A stretch of 55,564 nucleotides of DNA from assembly GCA_903875445.1 (NCBI GenBank), contig CAIQWD010000032.1:1-55564 (forward strand). Direction: 5' to 3'. The DNA is from an uncultured delta proteobacterium. GTDB taxonomy: Bacteria; Desulfobacterota; Desulfobulbia; Desulfobulbales; Desulfocapsaceae. The notes under the pieces were generated by a model, which had not been told where the DNA came from, did no database searches, and saw only the letters and a program-made list of their open reading frames with translations. The position numbers were made by a program, and so were the translations under genes. Positions 28,001-37,782 of this stretch are shown piece by piece. Positions within the stretch are counted from its first letter, which is position 1. Every line of letters begins with the position of its first letter.

Positions 28001-30088
28001 CTACAAACTGCGGACGTTGCTCAGTCCGTGCTGGTTAAGAATGGCATCGAGGTTGGTCTTGGCGACATCGTCGGCAAAAGCACTGTCTCGAAACACGCAG
28101 GTAGAATCACCGGCCGGGGCAAGCTTCTTGCGCCAGGCGACGAGCCCCAAGGCCAGGGGTTCGACCTCGTCGCGGGTGATCTGCCCGGCCAGGCAGGTGA
28201 GCAGCACGCCGCCGCCGATGGCATGGACGGTTTTTCCGGCGATGAGGCGTTGTTTGATAGGCACGCAGAGGTCGAGACCGAGTTTCAGCAGCAGCTCGTA
28301 GAGGAGGTCCGCCTCCGTGCGGCCGGGTTTTATATGTTCTATTGAGTCGAAGAGAGTTTTTTCCAGGTTATCGCGGTCCGGCTCCCAAGCGCGGATGTTG
28401 CTGGAGTCGAGTTTGAAGACGCGGAAACCGGCGTCTCCATGGAATAGTGGATTTTTGTTTTTAATCTTTTTTCCAGCGCGACGGAGACGTTCTTTTGTTA
28501 ATTCAGCGATAGTTCGTGGCTTGCCGAGTTGGTCGCAAAATCCTGCTGCCACCTTCTGGCCCTTTTGGGTAGACGCTAGGGGTTCTGGCAACTGTACAAG
28601 AATGAACCGTCGCTGCCCGCCATTACGAGCGTTCAGTTCCAATATCGAATGCCCAGTGGTGCCACTGCCAGCAAAAAAATCCAACACAATTGCTGATGGG
28701 TCCCCACCAGTCGTATAGTCAATCAGCCTTGCAATCTCTTCATGGTCTTTAGGATTGTCAAAAATCTTTGAACCAAACATTTTTCTCATGTACTTAACTG
28801 AAACCTGAGATTGCTTGTAAAAATATGACCCACGTACTTGTGTGGCTAATTCATCATCTTCTTGATTGTCTATTTCACTTTCCGAATCGTCATCATTAGG
28901 CTCAAAAGTTCCCTCAATTTCAAATTCAATAGGGCGAATATGTGACTTTCTGATTGGTGGTTCTCTGTGGTCTTTACGAAACTCAACAACTCCGAGATCA
29001 ATCATTTGTTGCATTGTTTCTAATTTTGAGAATACCCACCCTCTCTCAGGTACTGCACAAGGTTTTTTAGTCTGTGGGTGTACAACGTCGTAAATAGGCC
29101 CACCACCTCCCGGCCAAGAGATATTGTCATCTCTCCATGGCCCATGTTTATCAATATGTTTGTAACGACTCCATTTTTTAGATGGATGGGACTTGGGCAA
29201 TTGAGAATACCAAATCTGCAAATCTGTTTCGATTGCCTTGTCATCTTCATCATATTGAGTTCTTAATTCCAGATATTTTTGCCAAATCTCCCGAGCACCA
29301 GGTTTTTCCTCACGCCACTTAGTTTTATTTTCTTTAAGGTAAGCTAAGGACTGCGCATAGACTAATAAATATTCATGGCCCACAGAGAAGAGCTTGGCAT
29401 CATTCTTCCGGCCTTTTTCCCAAACAAGTCGGGCAATAAAGTTCTCAGAGCCGAATATTTCGTCGCAAAGCATAGTAAGGTTCGCGACCTCTTGATCGTC
29501 GATGCTGATGAGGATAACTCCATCGCGTCGCAGCATATTTTTTGCATTTTTCAAACGCGGCAGCATCATATTCAGCCAGTCGGTATGAAACCGGCCGCTG
29601 GCCTCGGTATTGCTGGTCATCTTCTGCCCGCCTTCCACTTGGCCGGTCAGTTCCAGATAATTCCTGATATTGTCCTGAAAATTGTCGGGATAGACGAAAT
29701 CCTTGCCGGTGTTATAGGGTGGATCGATGTAGATGAGTTTGACCTTGCCCGCATAAGATTTTTGCAGGAGTTTGAGAACTTCGAGGTTATCGCCCTCGAT
29801 CATCAAATTTTGCGTGGTTGCCCAATCGACGCTTTCTTCCGGGCAGGGCCGCAGGGTGCCGGTAGACGGAGTGAGCGCCATCTGTCGGGCGCGACGTTTG
29901 CCATGCCAGTTGAGACCGTACTTCTCCTCGCGTTCCTCCAATACCCCGCCGAGCAATTGTTTAAGCACCTCAAAGTCGATCTTCCCCTCAACCACAGCCT
30001 CGGGGAAAAGGGTTTTCACCTGTTCGACATTTTCGGCCACTATATCGGCAGAGGCGGTTTCAGGGTCTTGAGCGATTATTTTTTGCAT
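28001..30088 (-). CDS. mod: Type III-like N6-adenine DNA methyltransferase (Mod)
   Basis: 695 residues. Motif IV DPPYNTG (122-128) comes before motif I DFFAGSGTTG (471-480), the beta-class order of N6-adenine and type III Mod enzymes. The region between (about 190-470) should include the target recognition domain; it has a very acidic stretch (DDDSESEIDNQEDDE). It would methylate one strand of a short site and direct Res. The ATG at 30088 is chosen because GGAG lies upstream; an in-frame TTG at 30100 is less likely. It lies 33 bp after the RecD-like gene. Confidence 0.92.
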   Translation of the reverse strand: MQKIIAQDPETASADIVAENVEQVKTLFPEAVVEGKIDFEVLKQLLGGVLEEREEKYGLNWHGKRRARQMALTPSTGTLRPCPEESVDWATTQNLMIEGDNLEVLKLLQKSYAGKVKLIYIDPPYNTGKDFVYPDNFQDNIRNYLELTGQVEGGQKMTSNTEASGRFHTDWLNMMLPRLKNAKNMLRRDGVILISIDDQEVANLTMLCDEIFGSENFIARLVWEKGRKNDAKLFSVGHEYLLVYAQSLAYLKENKTKWREEKPGAREIWQKYLELRTQYDEDDKAIETDLQIWYSQLPKSHPSKKWSRYKHIDKHGPWRDDNISWPGGGGPIYDVVHPQTKKPCAVPERGWVFSKLETMQQMIDLGVVEFRKDHREPPIRKSHIRPIEFEIEGTFEPNDDDSESEIDNQEDDELATQVRGSYFYKQSQVSVKYMRKMFGSKIFDNPKDHEEIARLIDYTTGGDPSAIVLDFFAGSGTTGHSILELNARNGGQRRFILVQLPEPLASTQKGQKVAAGFCDQLGKPRTIAELTKERLRRAGKKIKNKNPLFHGDAGFRVFKLDSSNIRAWEPDRDNLEKTLFDSIEHIKPGRTEADLLYELLLKLGLDLCVPIKQRLIAGKTVHAIGGGVLLTCLAGQITRDEVEPLALGLVAWRKKLAPAGDSTCVFRDSAFADDVAKTNLDAILNQHGLSNVRSL

Positions 30089-30121
30089 CAATAACTCCAA
30101 ACTACTGGGTTTGTATCAGGT

Positions 30122-33100
30122 CTATCCGTTCAAGTGCTTTTGGATTAGTTGTTGAACGGCAGAAAAATCGAAACCGTTAGCACTTGATTCCGTAGAGGTC
30201 ACAAGTGTGCCATGTGGACCACCACCTTCTTCAGCCGGTAGGATACCATTGGTTCGATACCAGGAAAGTTTGGCTTCCCAACTACGACGGTAGTCTTCTC
30301 TTTCCAATAAACCAAGGTGTTCCCAGTATATATTCCGCCCGGATATTTCATCCTCGATGGTGAAATCAGGGTAGCGGGTCCTGCCATTCAGGGTCAAGGC
30401 TTGCTCGTACTCGGGTAGATATCCCGCATGGCGAAGCTCCTCATAAATCAAGAGTTCTGATTTGGATCTAACGGCAATTCCGGTACTTGTGCGGTGGGTT
30501 AGGCCATCCTGCAGGAAGATACTCCCTTTTTGCTGGGGAAATTCCATCATACGGCATGGTTTCAAAAGATTGGTCATACGACGGGCGGTTTCTGAACGGT
30601 GCGGGGCGGCAAATTCCTTCAGTAGCGTGCGCGGTCCCTGGTGCATGACCACCACACGATCCTGATGGCGGGTGAGCGCCGTATATATAAGCTCACGTGA
30701 CAGAATCGGATGGCCTTCAGGCAACACAAGAACCACTAGCTTGAACTGGCTTCCTTGCGCTTTGTGGACCGTCAGAGCATAGGCAAGCTCAAGGGAAGCA
30801 TCACCTTCTTCTCTAAAGTCATTACCATAAAAATCGTAAGTAAAACCTTGTTGTGACGAGAATTCAACCTTGAGAATTTTGGGGTTGCCTCGGCTCTTCC
30901 ATTGACCCACAGCAATGCCGATTTCACCATTTGCTAGGTAGCCGAGGGCTCCCTCCTGCGGATATACCCGTTTACCATCTCGGCGATGGTTACCAAGGTT
31001 GATAACCTTATCACCGTAAACAATCCGTTCTGCTCCAAATGGTTTCGGAATGGAACGCGATCGAGCTGTTGCTAGTTGGAGAAATCCGGATCGGAAACGC
31101 TCATGAATCTGACGATTAATGTCGCAAACACCGAAGGGCATCCCGCGCAGGGGACTGAGAATCTGCCATGCCTCAACAGAAGCCACTGAACCGCTTTGTC
31201 CTTTACGGGTTGCATTGAAGTAATCGTAGTCGCCACTGACAGTCGCACCGAGCTCCCGGTTAAAACCTCTATGATCATCGGGTCCAGCAAGTTTTAATTC
31301 GTCTTTCAGGACATGGATCAACTTCTGTTGAAAATCTTCGGCCTTCTGCCACTCAACAAACCGTATCGTCTTGTGTTCATCAGTCCCGGCAAAAAAAACA
31401 TCGTCCTCACCAGCGGAAGGTGGCGTAGCGCTAAACCATCGTGCCAGCCGCAGGTCTGGTCGCTCCTTACCCACCTGTCGCCGCTCAATTGTGAGCTCGG
31501 TGTAACCGGGTGCAATCCGCGGGAAACGGGTTTCATAATCATCCGGCCGCAACTTGGCGATGATGTCCACAAATGGACGCCCAGCGCCAATGGGTGGTAA
31601 CTGGGCAGGATCGCCCACCAAAATAAAGCGTTTCACTCCCTGCAGGGCATCGAATAATGCACCAAGCATATCTTCGGTGAGCATGGAGGACTCGTCCACA
31701 ATAACCGTACCAAAGCCTGTTGCCTTTGGCCGCTTGCTCATAACGTACCGCCCTGAAGAAGTGTCGTAGCGACCGTGCTGATTGAGGAATTGGGCTATAG
31801 TCAGAGCCTTAGCTCCATCGCCTCCCGCCAATTCCTGCATGCGGACCCGAGCTTTTCCGGTAGGAGCCAGCAGAAGCAATCCTTCATCCCGAATCTCTGG
31901 CTGTTCACAGAGAATGCCAAGTACCGTTGTTTTTCCGGCTCCAGCCGGACCAGCCAAAACGCTGAAACGTGCCTCTGCAAGTTCTTTTAACGCCGCAACC
32001 TTCTCTGTACGTGCTCTCTTTTCTTCAAGGTCTGTGGTACCTCCAAATTTACTATCCACTAATGCCGACCAATTGGCGGTAAGGGTATGACGCTGGCCCG
32101 CAACACGTCCATTAATTTGTTTACGCACCAATTCGGCGATGGTGTTGTAGCGCTGAAGCTGGACGGCAACATCATCTTCAAAGGAAGTTGACACAATTTC
32201 GGGCATCATGTCGGCAATGCGTGCAGAAAGGATATCACCCGTGATGGGGCAGGGAGGGCGAACAGGGAAGCTACTGACAGTGTCAACCACCTTATTTTTA
32301 GAAATCAAGGTGTGACCCGCCAAAGCTGCTTCTTCGAGGGAGGCAATAGTAAAGGCTCGCAGGCGACGTAGATCGACCGCTGAATCAAGACGCGATGGCG
32401 GCTCCAGAGGATGTTGCAAGCGCACAGTATCCTCTGGGAAAACGCCGCGATCCACAGTCAGAAGCCGAATTCCATCTCGATTATGTCTGCTGAGTTCATA
32501 AAAAAGATATGGGTTGTGCAGAATTGCCTTATCTGTACCATCTAAGCCAGCTTTGTGTCGTGATCCTTCTTCGTAAAAATTCTTTGCCTGATCAGTTGTC
32601 AATTCAAAGCGACTGAGCAGACGCAGAAACATTCGGCGTTCTGAAGGTAATTTTTTCCAGATTGGTGCCAGTTCTTTGAAATCTCGATGAAGTTCTTTCG
32701 GTAGCACTGATTTCACTTCAGCAAAAGCCTTGTCAGCTAAAGGCCAGGGATCAACATTTTCGCCCGCTTTCTGTTGAAGGGCGTGCGCCACAAATATGCC
32801 TCGCGAGAGACCAAATGCTGCCAGGACAGCACCAAGCCCAGGGAACGGCCCGCGTACTTTCCATAAACGTACCAGTTCGTCATGTAACCACTGCCGTTGC
32901 CAACTGGTAACAATACCCTGTTCTGTCTCCATTCGACTGAGAGCAACATCCATAGAGAGAAGCGCGGCAATAGCGCCATCGTGGGTAACCAGTTCGCTGG
33001 CGTAGGAGAACTCGTTCCAATGCTCATCTTGGACTTTGGCGGTATAGCGGGCAAAATCCACCGCTGCATCTTGCTCAACGAGATGCAGCATCTGATGGTA

Positions 33101-33817
33101 TGGCATAAGGAATCCATCTTTGCCTTTGGGACGGATCGAATGTTGTATGGGCCGCTCCCAAATCATACCCCTCATGCCCATCCCATTGCGATGATACTCC
33201 GTAATGGAACCAATGTCCTTAATGCGTCCGGCACCAATCAAGATACGTCCGGTTCCTTCAGCAAACGGCACATGTTTGGCATAGAAAAGACAAAGAGAAT
33301 TCTCTGGTCGCAGATGACCGGCAAATGCATCCAGCAATTCCTTCTGGTTTTGGCCTTCGTGTATCCAGTTGGTATCATAATTAAGTGCCGGTTCCCGTTC
33401 GTCGTCAACGTCAAGATCAAAGAGTTCGCTGAAGCTCTCCATGTTTTTGTGCATCATCCAGAAAAACGGGACTACACCGGCCGAGTAAGGAGGAAATCGC
33501 AAAGGAGTCGATTGAAAATGGCCATAGATTTTTGTGTCTACTTTTGCCAAGGCATGGTTTTTGGAAAATTCTATTTCGAAAGGAGCCATAAATGCGGCTC
33601 GCTCCTCAATACAACAAGGCCATTGTTCATGTGGTAGTTCATCTAAGCTGCGGCCAGCAATAGGAATCTCTAAATCGTCTTTCTTATGACCAGCAATACC
33701 CTTGAGTTTTGCACAAGCTCCATTCAACTGAGGTGCTTGGCATACCGCTCCATTCCACCCGGTATCGTGCCAGGGTACCCGGATAGAGAGGTGACGAAGT
33801 GGAAATTTGCTGTCCAT
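30122..33817 (-). CDS. Giant RecD-like helicase with PD-(D/E)xK nuclease tail
   Basis: 1231 residues. Residues 1-600 have no domain I recognise. A superfamily I RecD-type helicase follows: Walker A GPAGAGKTT (623-631), Walker B VIVDESSM (705-712), GDPAQLPP (735-742), LTVHKAQGSQF (1015-1025) and YTALTR (1045-1050). The C-terminus has a PD-(D/E)xK-like nuclease: RSKSELLIYEEL (1117-1128), YPDFTI (1149-1154), YWEHLG (1164-1169) and a downstream Lys in EAKLSWY. It would unwind and cut DNA and is probably a core effector of the defence operon. It lies 12 bp after the DUF4391 gene. GGAGAAACC precedes the start. Confidence 0.82.
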   Translation of the reverse strand: MDSKFPLRHLSIRVPWHDTGWNGAVCQAPQLNGACAKLKGIAGHKKDDLEIPIAGRSLDELPHEQWPCCIEERAAFMAPFEIEFSKNHALAKVDTKIYGHFQSTPLRFPPYSAGVVPFFWMMHKNMESFSELFDLDVDDEREPALNYDTNWIHEGQNQKELLDAFAGHLRPENSLCLFYAKHVPFAEGTGRILIGAGRIKDIGSITEYHRNGMGMRGMIWERPIQHSIRPKGKDGFLMPYHQMLHLVEQDAAVDFARYTAKVQDEHWNEFSYASELVTHDGAIAALLSMDVALSRMETEQGIVTSWQRQWLHDELVRLWKVRGPFPGLGAVLAAFGLSRGIFVAHALQQKAGENVDPWPLADKAFAEVKSVLPKELHRDFKELAPIWKKLPSERRMFLRLLSRFELTTDQAKNFYEEGSRHKAGLDGTDKAILHNPYLFYELSRHNRDGIRLLTVDRGVFPEDTVRLQHPLEPPSRLDSAVDLRRLRAFTIASLEEAALAGHTLISKNKVVDTVSSFPVRPPCPITGDILSARIADMMPEIVSTSFEDDVAVQLQRYNTIAELVRKQINGRVAGQRHTLTANWSALVDSKFGGTTDLEEKRARTEKVAALKELAEARFSVLAGPAGAGKTTVLGILCEQPEIRDEGLLLLAPTGKARVRMQELAGGDGAKALTIAQFLNQHGRYDTSSGRYVMSKRPKATGFGTVIVDESSMLTEDMLGALFDALQGVKRFILVGDPAQLPPIGAGRPFVDIIAKLRPDDYETRFPRIAPGYTELTIERRQVGKERPDLRLARWFSATPPSAGEDDVFFAGTDEHKTIRFVEWQKAEDFQQKLIHVLKDELKLAGPDDHRGFNRELGATVSGDYDYFNATRKGQSGSVASVEAWQILSPLRGMPFGVCDINRQIHERFRSGFLQLATARSRSIPKPFGAERIVYGDKVINLGNHRRDGKRVYPQEGALGYLANGEIGIAVGQWKSRGNPKILKVEFSSQQGFTYDFYGNDFREEGDASLELAYALTVHKAQGSQFKLVVLVLPEGHPILSRELIYTALTRHQDRVVVMHQGPRTLLKEFAAPHRSETARRMTNLLKPCRMMEFPQQKGSIFLQDGLTHRTSTGIAVRSKSELLIYEELRHAGYLPEYEQALTLNGRTRYPDFTIEDEISGRNIYWEHLGLLEREDYRRSWEAKLSWYRTNGILPAEEGGGPHGTLVTSTESSANGFDFSAVQQLIQKHLNG

Positions 33818-33829
33818 GGTTTCTCCGTA

Positions 33830-34588
33830 CTAAAGTTTCGTTCGGACCGCAGCTTGCGCGGCTTCCAGGCGTTTGACTTCCAGATTCAGTTCCACCTGCC
33901 GGGCTATCTGTCTTTCCTTGGCAGCAGCAATCCGTAACTGGATGATTGCACTATCCAGCCGGTTGTATTCACTTAGAGCCTCGTGCTGCTGGGCTGCCTG
34001 TTGTTGGTCATCGGCGGGCCGCAAATTCCCTGTGATCCTGGCAATCTGTAGCGCCAGCAAGGTATCGATCCACCCTTGGTAAAGCGCATGGAGCGTGGCG
34101 GTCGGTTGTCGGCCAAGGGATAAAGCAGCACGAAACGCCGGCCAGTAGGCTCCGTCCCGTCCGGCATCCCACAGGGCGGAAAGAACCTCGCCATCGAGGA
34201 CCGTCTTGCCTGCCTCGTTCTGCGCCCAACGCTTATGGGCAACTGACAGATCGATCCGGGTGTTCTGTTCGGTCAAGAGCAGCATTGGATAGGGAACGGC
34301 CCGATGCACCAGCTCAACCAGTCGCGCCGTTTTGGCCCCAACCCGGAGTGTAAGACGCAGGACAACAATTTCCAGGTACTCTCGAATGTCATCCCGATAT
34401 TCGGAAATGCCGATGGTAGTCGGTTTAAGGGTCGCCAGCCACAACAAATCCTCAATGCCTTCGTTGATCTGGCGTTTGTCGGCGGCTGTCGGTGCACCGT
34501 TTTCAAGAAGCAGTTTTTTGGGAATACGCTGATCAACACGACAGGTGGTGGGCAGGTTAAGGGCGGCAAGAAAGGATTCGGCATTCAT
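33830..34588 (-). CDS. DUF4391 protein
   Basis: 252 residues with the DUF4391 pattern: IPKKLLLENGAPTAADKRQINEGIEDLLWLATLKPTT near the start, RLVELVHRAVPYPMLLL in the middle and a helical Gln/Ala-rich C-terminal third (about 190-252) with coiled-coil character. DUF4391 genes commonly sit beside SNF2-like helicases and methylases in restriction-like operons; the function is unknown. It overlaps the upstream helicase gene by 4 nt (ATGA), so the two are probably made in fixed ratio and may form a complex. Confidence 0.8.
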   Translation of the reverse strand: MNAESFLAALNLPTTCRVDQRIPKKLLLENGAPTAADKRQINEGIEDLLWLATLKPTTIGISEYRDDIREYLEIVVLRLTLRVGAKTARLVELVHRAVPYPMLLLTEQNTRIDLSVAHKRWAQNEAGKTVLDGEVLSALWDAGRDGAYWPAFRAALSLGRQPTATLHALYQGWIDTLLALQIARITGNLRPADDQQQAAQQHEALSEYNRLDSAIIQLRIAAAKERQIARQVELNLEVKRLEAAQAAVRTKL

Positions 34589-37500
34589 TGCTCCGCTCCG
34601 GGAAGAACTACCAGGAAGGCGAGCACTTCAAAATCGTTGATACCGGCAAACTCGCCCTTCATGGCATGGGTGCCACCGGGAATAAAAAGACTGGCTAAGG
34701 CGCGCTCCTCGCTCTTGCCGACAATGGAGGCCACGGCGGCGGCGAGCAGCCGTTGTGCGGCCAGCATATCCTCGCCCTGTCTGGTATCCTTGTCGAAACG
34801 GGCGCAGGCGTCGGCATCGGGCAGGTCTCGCCCCAGACAAAGACGTTTGATCCGGTCGAGGATGTGCTTGGCCTGGGTGTAGGGGAGAAATACCGGCCCC
34901 TTCTCACCCACATAGACAAGATAGTGTGCTCCGAGAGGATAGCCCGCATCCGGGATACGTTCAGTGGCGGCACCCTCGGCTCGCAGGCAAAAGATGATGC
35001 CCGGCGGCGTCTCAACTTCGAGGGTGGAAGTGACTGCGCATGTTCCAAGCGGCAGATTTTCCAGGACGTTTGGATGGGCTTTAATATACTCGGCAAGGTC
35101 GATACGGAAATCGGTAAGCGTCAAATCGGTAATGGAGACGCCGGAGGAGAGATCCTCAAGGTCGATGACCGTATCCTGAAGTTTCAGGAGCTGGCGACGG
35201 CGATATTCCAGATCGTTCATCTGATTGCCGGCCTGCTGCTCGATCAGGTTTTCCTCGCCGGTGGCTGAGATATCGAGGAGAACCATCTTGCCGCTGACCC
35301 TTTGTTCGAGGTTGATATACTCCTCAAGCTCCATATTGGGCCAAAAATTGACGAGCTGAATACAAGTGTTGGGCGAGCCGATGCGGTCAATACGGCCGAA
35401 ACGTTGGATGATCCGCACCGGATTCCAATGGATGTCGTAGTTGACCAGCCAGTCGCAGTCTTGCAGGTTCTGACCTTCCGAGATGCAGTCGGTGGCGATG
35501 AGCAAATCCAATTCGCCTTCGCTGTTCAGTTCCTCCGGCCGCTCCTTTGACCGTGGTGAGAAGGCGGAAAGAATCGAGGCCAGATCTTTACGCAGTCCAG
35601 GCAAGGTGGTCTGATTGCGGCCTGTGCCGGTAACCAGAGCGGTATCAATGCCAATTGCCGACTTGGCCCATGGGGCGATCTGCTCGTAGAGATAAAGGGC
35701 AGTATCGGCAAAGGCGGTGAAAACAATGATCTTGCGGTTGCCCGGATTAATCGGCCTGGTGCATTTTCGCTCAATCACTTGGCAGAGCGCGGCCAGCTTG
35801 GCGTCACGGGCAGCACCGACCTGGGCGGCCGCCGCGTGGAGGGTTGCCAGACGGTTGCGGTCCTCAATGAGATCTTGCCGCCAACGAACCAGGTCGACGT
35901 CCTTGAGCAACACCTTAACCTTACGGCCGACGAGTAGACTCTCGAAGGCGGGATCGTCAAGATCGACATCCTCGATTTCAATTTCCTCCACTTCCTCGAC
36001 GTGGTTTTCGATGCGAGCAAGCATCGCTTCTACATCCCGCAATTGTCGCTGAACCGTAAGGGCAAAAGACGATACCGAGCTTTCCATGCGTTTCAGCACA
36101 TTGACCCGGAGGAGATGGATCAGGCTCTCCTCACGGTCAACCTGGCGAAAGAACCCCTCGCCGCCGCGAATTTCGGTGCTATACTTCCTGTCATAGGCCT
36201 CCTGTTTGTGCGGCAATACATACCGGAGCGGTGCATAGGAAGCGAGGTTGAGCCGGCGGATTTCCCGATTGATCTCGCGAATCGAGCGGAACTCACCGGT
36301 AAGGTCAACATCCGCTTTGATGTTGATTGGTCTCAGTCTGTCTGGGAAACGTCCGGTTTCGGCGATACCGTAGTATTTTTCGATATGCTTGCGCGAGCGG
36401 GCTATGGTGAGAAGGTCGAGCAGGGTGAAATAGTCGAATCCCAGCATCTCGATGAGTCGCGTCGGAGTACGCTCGCTTTCAACCAGATCGAGCCAGCGAT
36501 TAAACTGCTTTTGCGCCAGACGCGTGGTGCTGTCGATGCTGCCGATACCGTGATCCAGCAGGGCTGTGTCGTTGCCCTCGGTGGCAAAGGCGATTTGGTT
36601 ACGCAGGTCGGCCAGACGATTATTGACCGGAGTGGCCGAGAGCATGAGCACCCGGGTTTTCACCCCTTCCTTGATGATTTTGCGCATCAGGCGGTCATAT
36701 CGGGTCTCGCTGCCTTGCCTGGGGGTTTTCTTGTTGCGGAAGTTGTGCGATTCATCAATGACGATAAGGTCATAGTTGCCCCAATTGACGTGGGTGAGAT
36801 CGATGTCGCCGGACAACCCACCATCTCGGGAAAGGTCGGTGTGATTGAGGACATCGTAGTTGAAACGATCGGGCGCCAGGAAGTTGCGGCGATCATTGGC
36901 TTTGTACAGCGTCCAGTTGTCGCGGAGGCGTTTGGGGCAGAGCACCAGAACTCTGTCGTTACGCAGTTCATGATATTTGATAATCGCCAGCGCTTCGAAG
37001 GTCTTGCCAAGGCCCACACTGTCGGCAATGATACACCCCCCGAACCGGTTCAGCTTGTCGATTGCCCCAACCACCCCGTCACGTTGGAATTTATAGAGTT
37101 TCTTCCAAACTATGGTGTTGCGAATGCCGGTGGCCGATTTGACAATCCGGTCTTCGTCGAGATCCTCGCCACTGGCACTGAAGAGATGGTGAAGAATGAG
37201 GGTGTAGACGCTGAACGGGTCTCGTTGGGCGGCATAGGCTTGCAGAGAGTCGATCAACTCGGATTTGACGTTGATATCTGTTGCAAGGGTGGACCAATGC
37301 AGATCAAACCATTGGCTGAGCAGCAAAGCCTCTTGTTCTGTTTCGGAAGCCTGGATCAGGTTTAATGGATTGCCGGGAGTTAAACCCAGACCATCGGTAC
37401 TGAAAGCCAGCGAGCCGAGCAAAGCCTGAGTGGGCTTTGATTCACCATCTCGAACCACGAAGGCGCCCTGCGGGACCGGACCAAGGGCACGTTTCACCTC

Positions 37501-37782
37501 GGTCTTATTGTGAATCCATTGCATGAGGCGACCCGCGAGCCACCTGTTTTGCAAACGATTGCGCATGGAGCGATCGGCATCTGATCCCAGTACTGCAAGG
37601 TTCCCTGTGGCAGGTGGCAGGAGAAGACGGCATTGCGCTATTTTATTGATTTCGCGTTGAACCTCGGCAAACGCAAAAAGCGAGAAAGCAGGCGTCACGA
37701 CATCAAGCAGGTTTCCCTGCACGAGTGTGGGACGAATGAGGTCAATAACGCGATTGGATCCTGTGTTGCCGACAAGTTTCAT
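34585..37782 (-). CDS. SNF2/RapA-like superfamily II helicase
   Basis: 1065 residues. Walker A DSVGLGKT (254-261), DEAH-type box VIDESHN (about 341-347), SATPVNNR motif III and, in the second half, IIVFTAFADTALYLY, ATDCISEGQNLQ and QRFGRIDRIGSPN. This is the HepA/RapA/SNF2 arrangement of a double-strand DNA translocase. It is the first gene of the defence operon. The ATG at 37782 is preferred; an in-frame TTG at 37824 lacks a clear ribosome binding site. DISARM also uses a SNF2-like helicase (drmD), but the partner genes here differ. Confidence 0.87.
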   Translation of the reverse strand: MKLVGNTGSNRVIDLIRPTLVQGNLLDVVTPAFSLFAFAEVQREINKIAQCRLLLPPATGNLAVLGSDADRSMRNRLQNRWLAGRLMQWIHNKTEVKRALGPVPQGAFVVRDGESKPTQALLGSLAFSTDGLGLTPGNPLNLIQASETEQEALLLSQWFDLHWSTLATDINVKSELIDSLQAYAAQRDPFSVYTLILHHLFSASGEDLDEDRIVKSATGIRNTIVWKKLYKFQRDGVVGAIDKLNRFGGCIIADSVGLGKTFEALAIIKYHELRNDRVLVLCPKRLRDNWTLYKANDRRNFLAPDRFNYDVLNHTDLSRDGGLSGDIDLTHVNWGNYDLIVIDESHNFRNKKTPRQGSETRYDRLMRKIIKEGVKTRVLMLSATPVNNRLADLRNQIAFATEGNDTALLDHGIGSIDSTTRLAQKQFNRWLDLVESERTPTRLIEMLGFDYFTLLDLLTIARSRKHIEKYYGIAETGRFPDRLRPINIKADVDLTGEFRSIREINREIRRLNLASYAPLRYVLPHKQEAYDRKYSTEIRGGEGFFRQVDREESLIHLLRVNVLKRMESSVSSFALTVQRQLRDVEAMLARIENHVEEVEEIEIEDVDLDDPAFESLLVGRKVKVLLKDVDLVRWRQDLIEDRNRLATLHAAAAQVGAARDAKLAALCQVIERKCTRPINPGNRKIIVFTAFADTALYLYEQIAPWAKSAIGIDTALVTGTGRNQTTLPGLRKDLASILSAFSPRSKERPEELNSEGELDLLIATDCISEGQNLQDCDWLVNYDIHWNPVRIIQRFGRIDRIGSPNTCIQLVNFWPNMELEEYINLEQRVSGKMVLLDISATGEENLIEQQAGNQMNDLEYRRRQLLKLQDTVIDLEDLSSGVSITDLTLTDFRIDLAEYIKAHPNVLENLPLGTCAVTSTLEVETPPGIIFCLRAEGAATERIPDAGYPLGAHYLVYVGEKGPVFLPYTQAKHILDRIKRLCLGRDLPDADACARFDKDTRQGEDMLAAQRLLAAAVASIVGKSEERALASLFIPGGTHAMKGEFAGINDFEVLAFLVVLPGAEQ

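Noticed and set aside
27608-28345. 245-codon plus-strand open frame
   Set aside because: Runs antisense across the AlbA_2 gene start and the mod 3' end, both well supported.
36001-37365. 454-codon plus-strand open frame
   Set aside because: Lies antisense within the SNF2-like helicase gene, has no ribosome binding site or recognisable domain, and is explained by codon bias on the opposite strand.
34585-37782. Calling the island a DISARM system because of the SNF2-like helicase and methylase
   Set aside because: drmA-, drmB- (DUF1998) and drmC-like (PLD) proteins are absent; the methylase and nuclease are of the type III Mod/Res kind.
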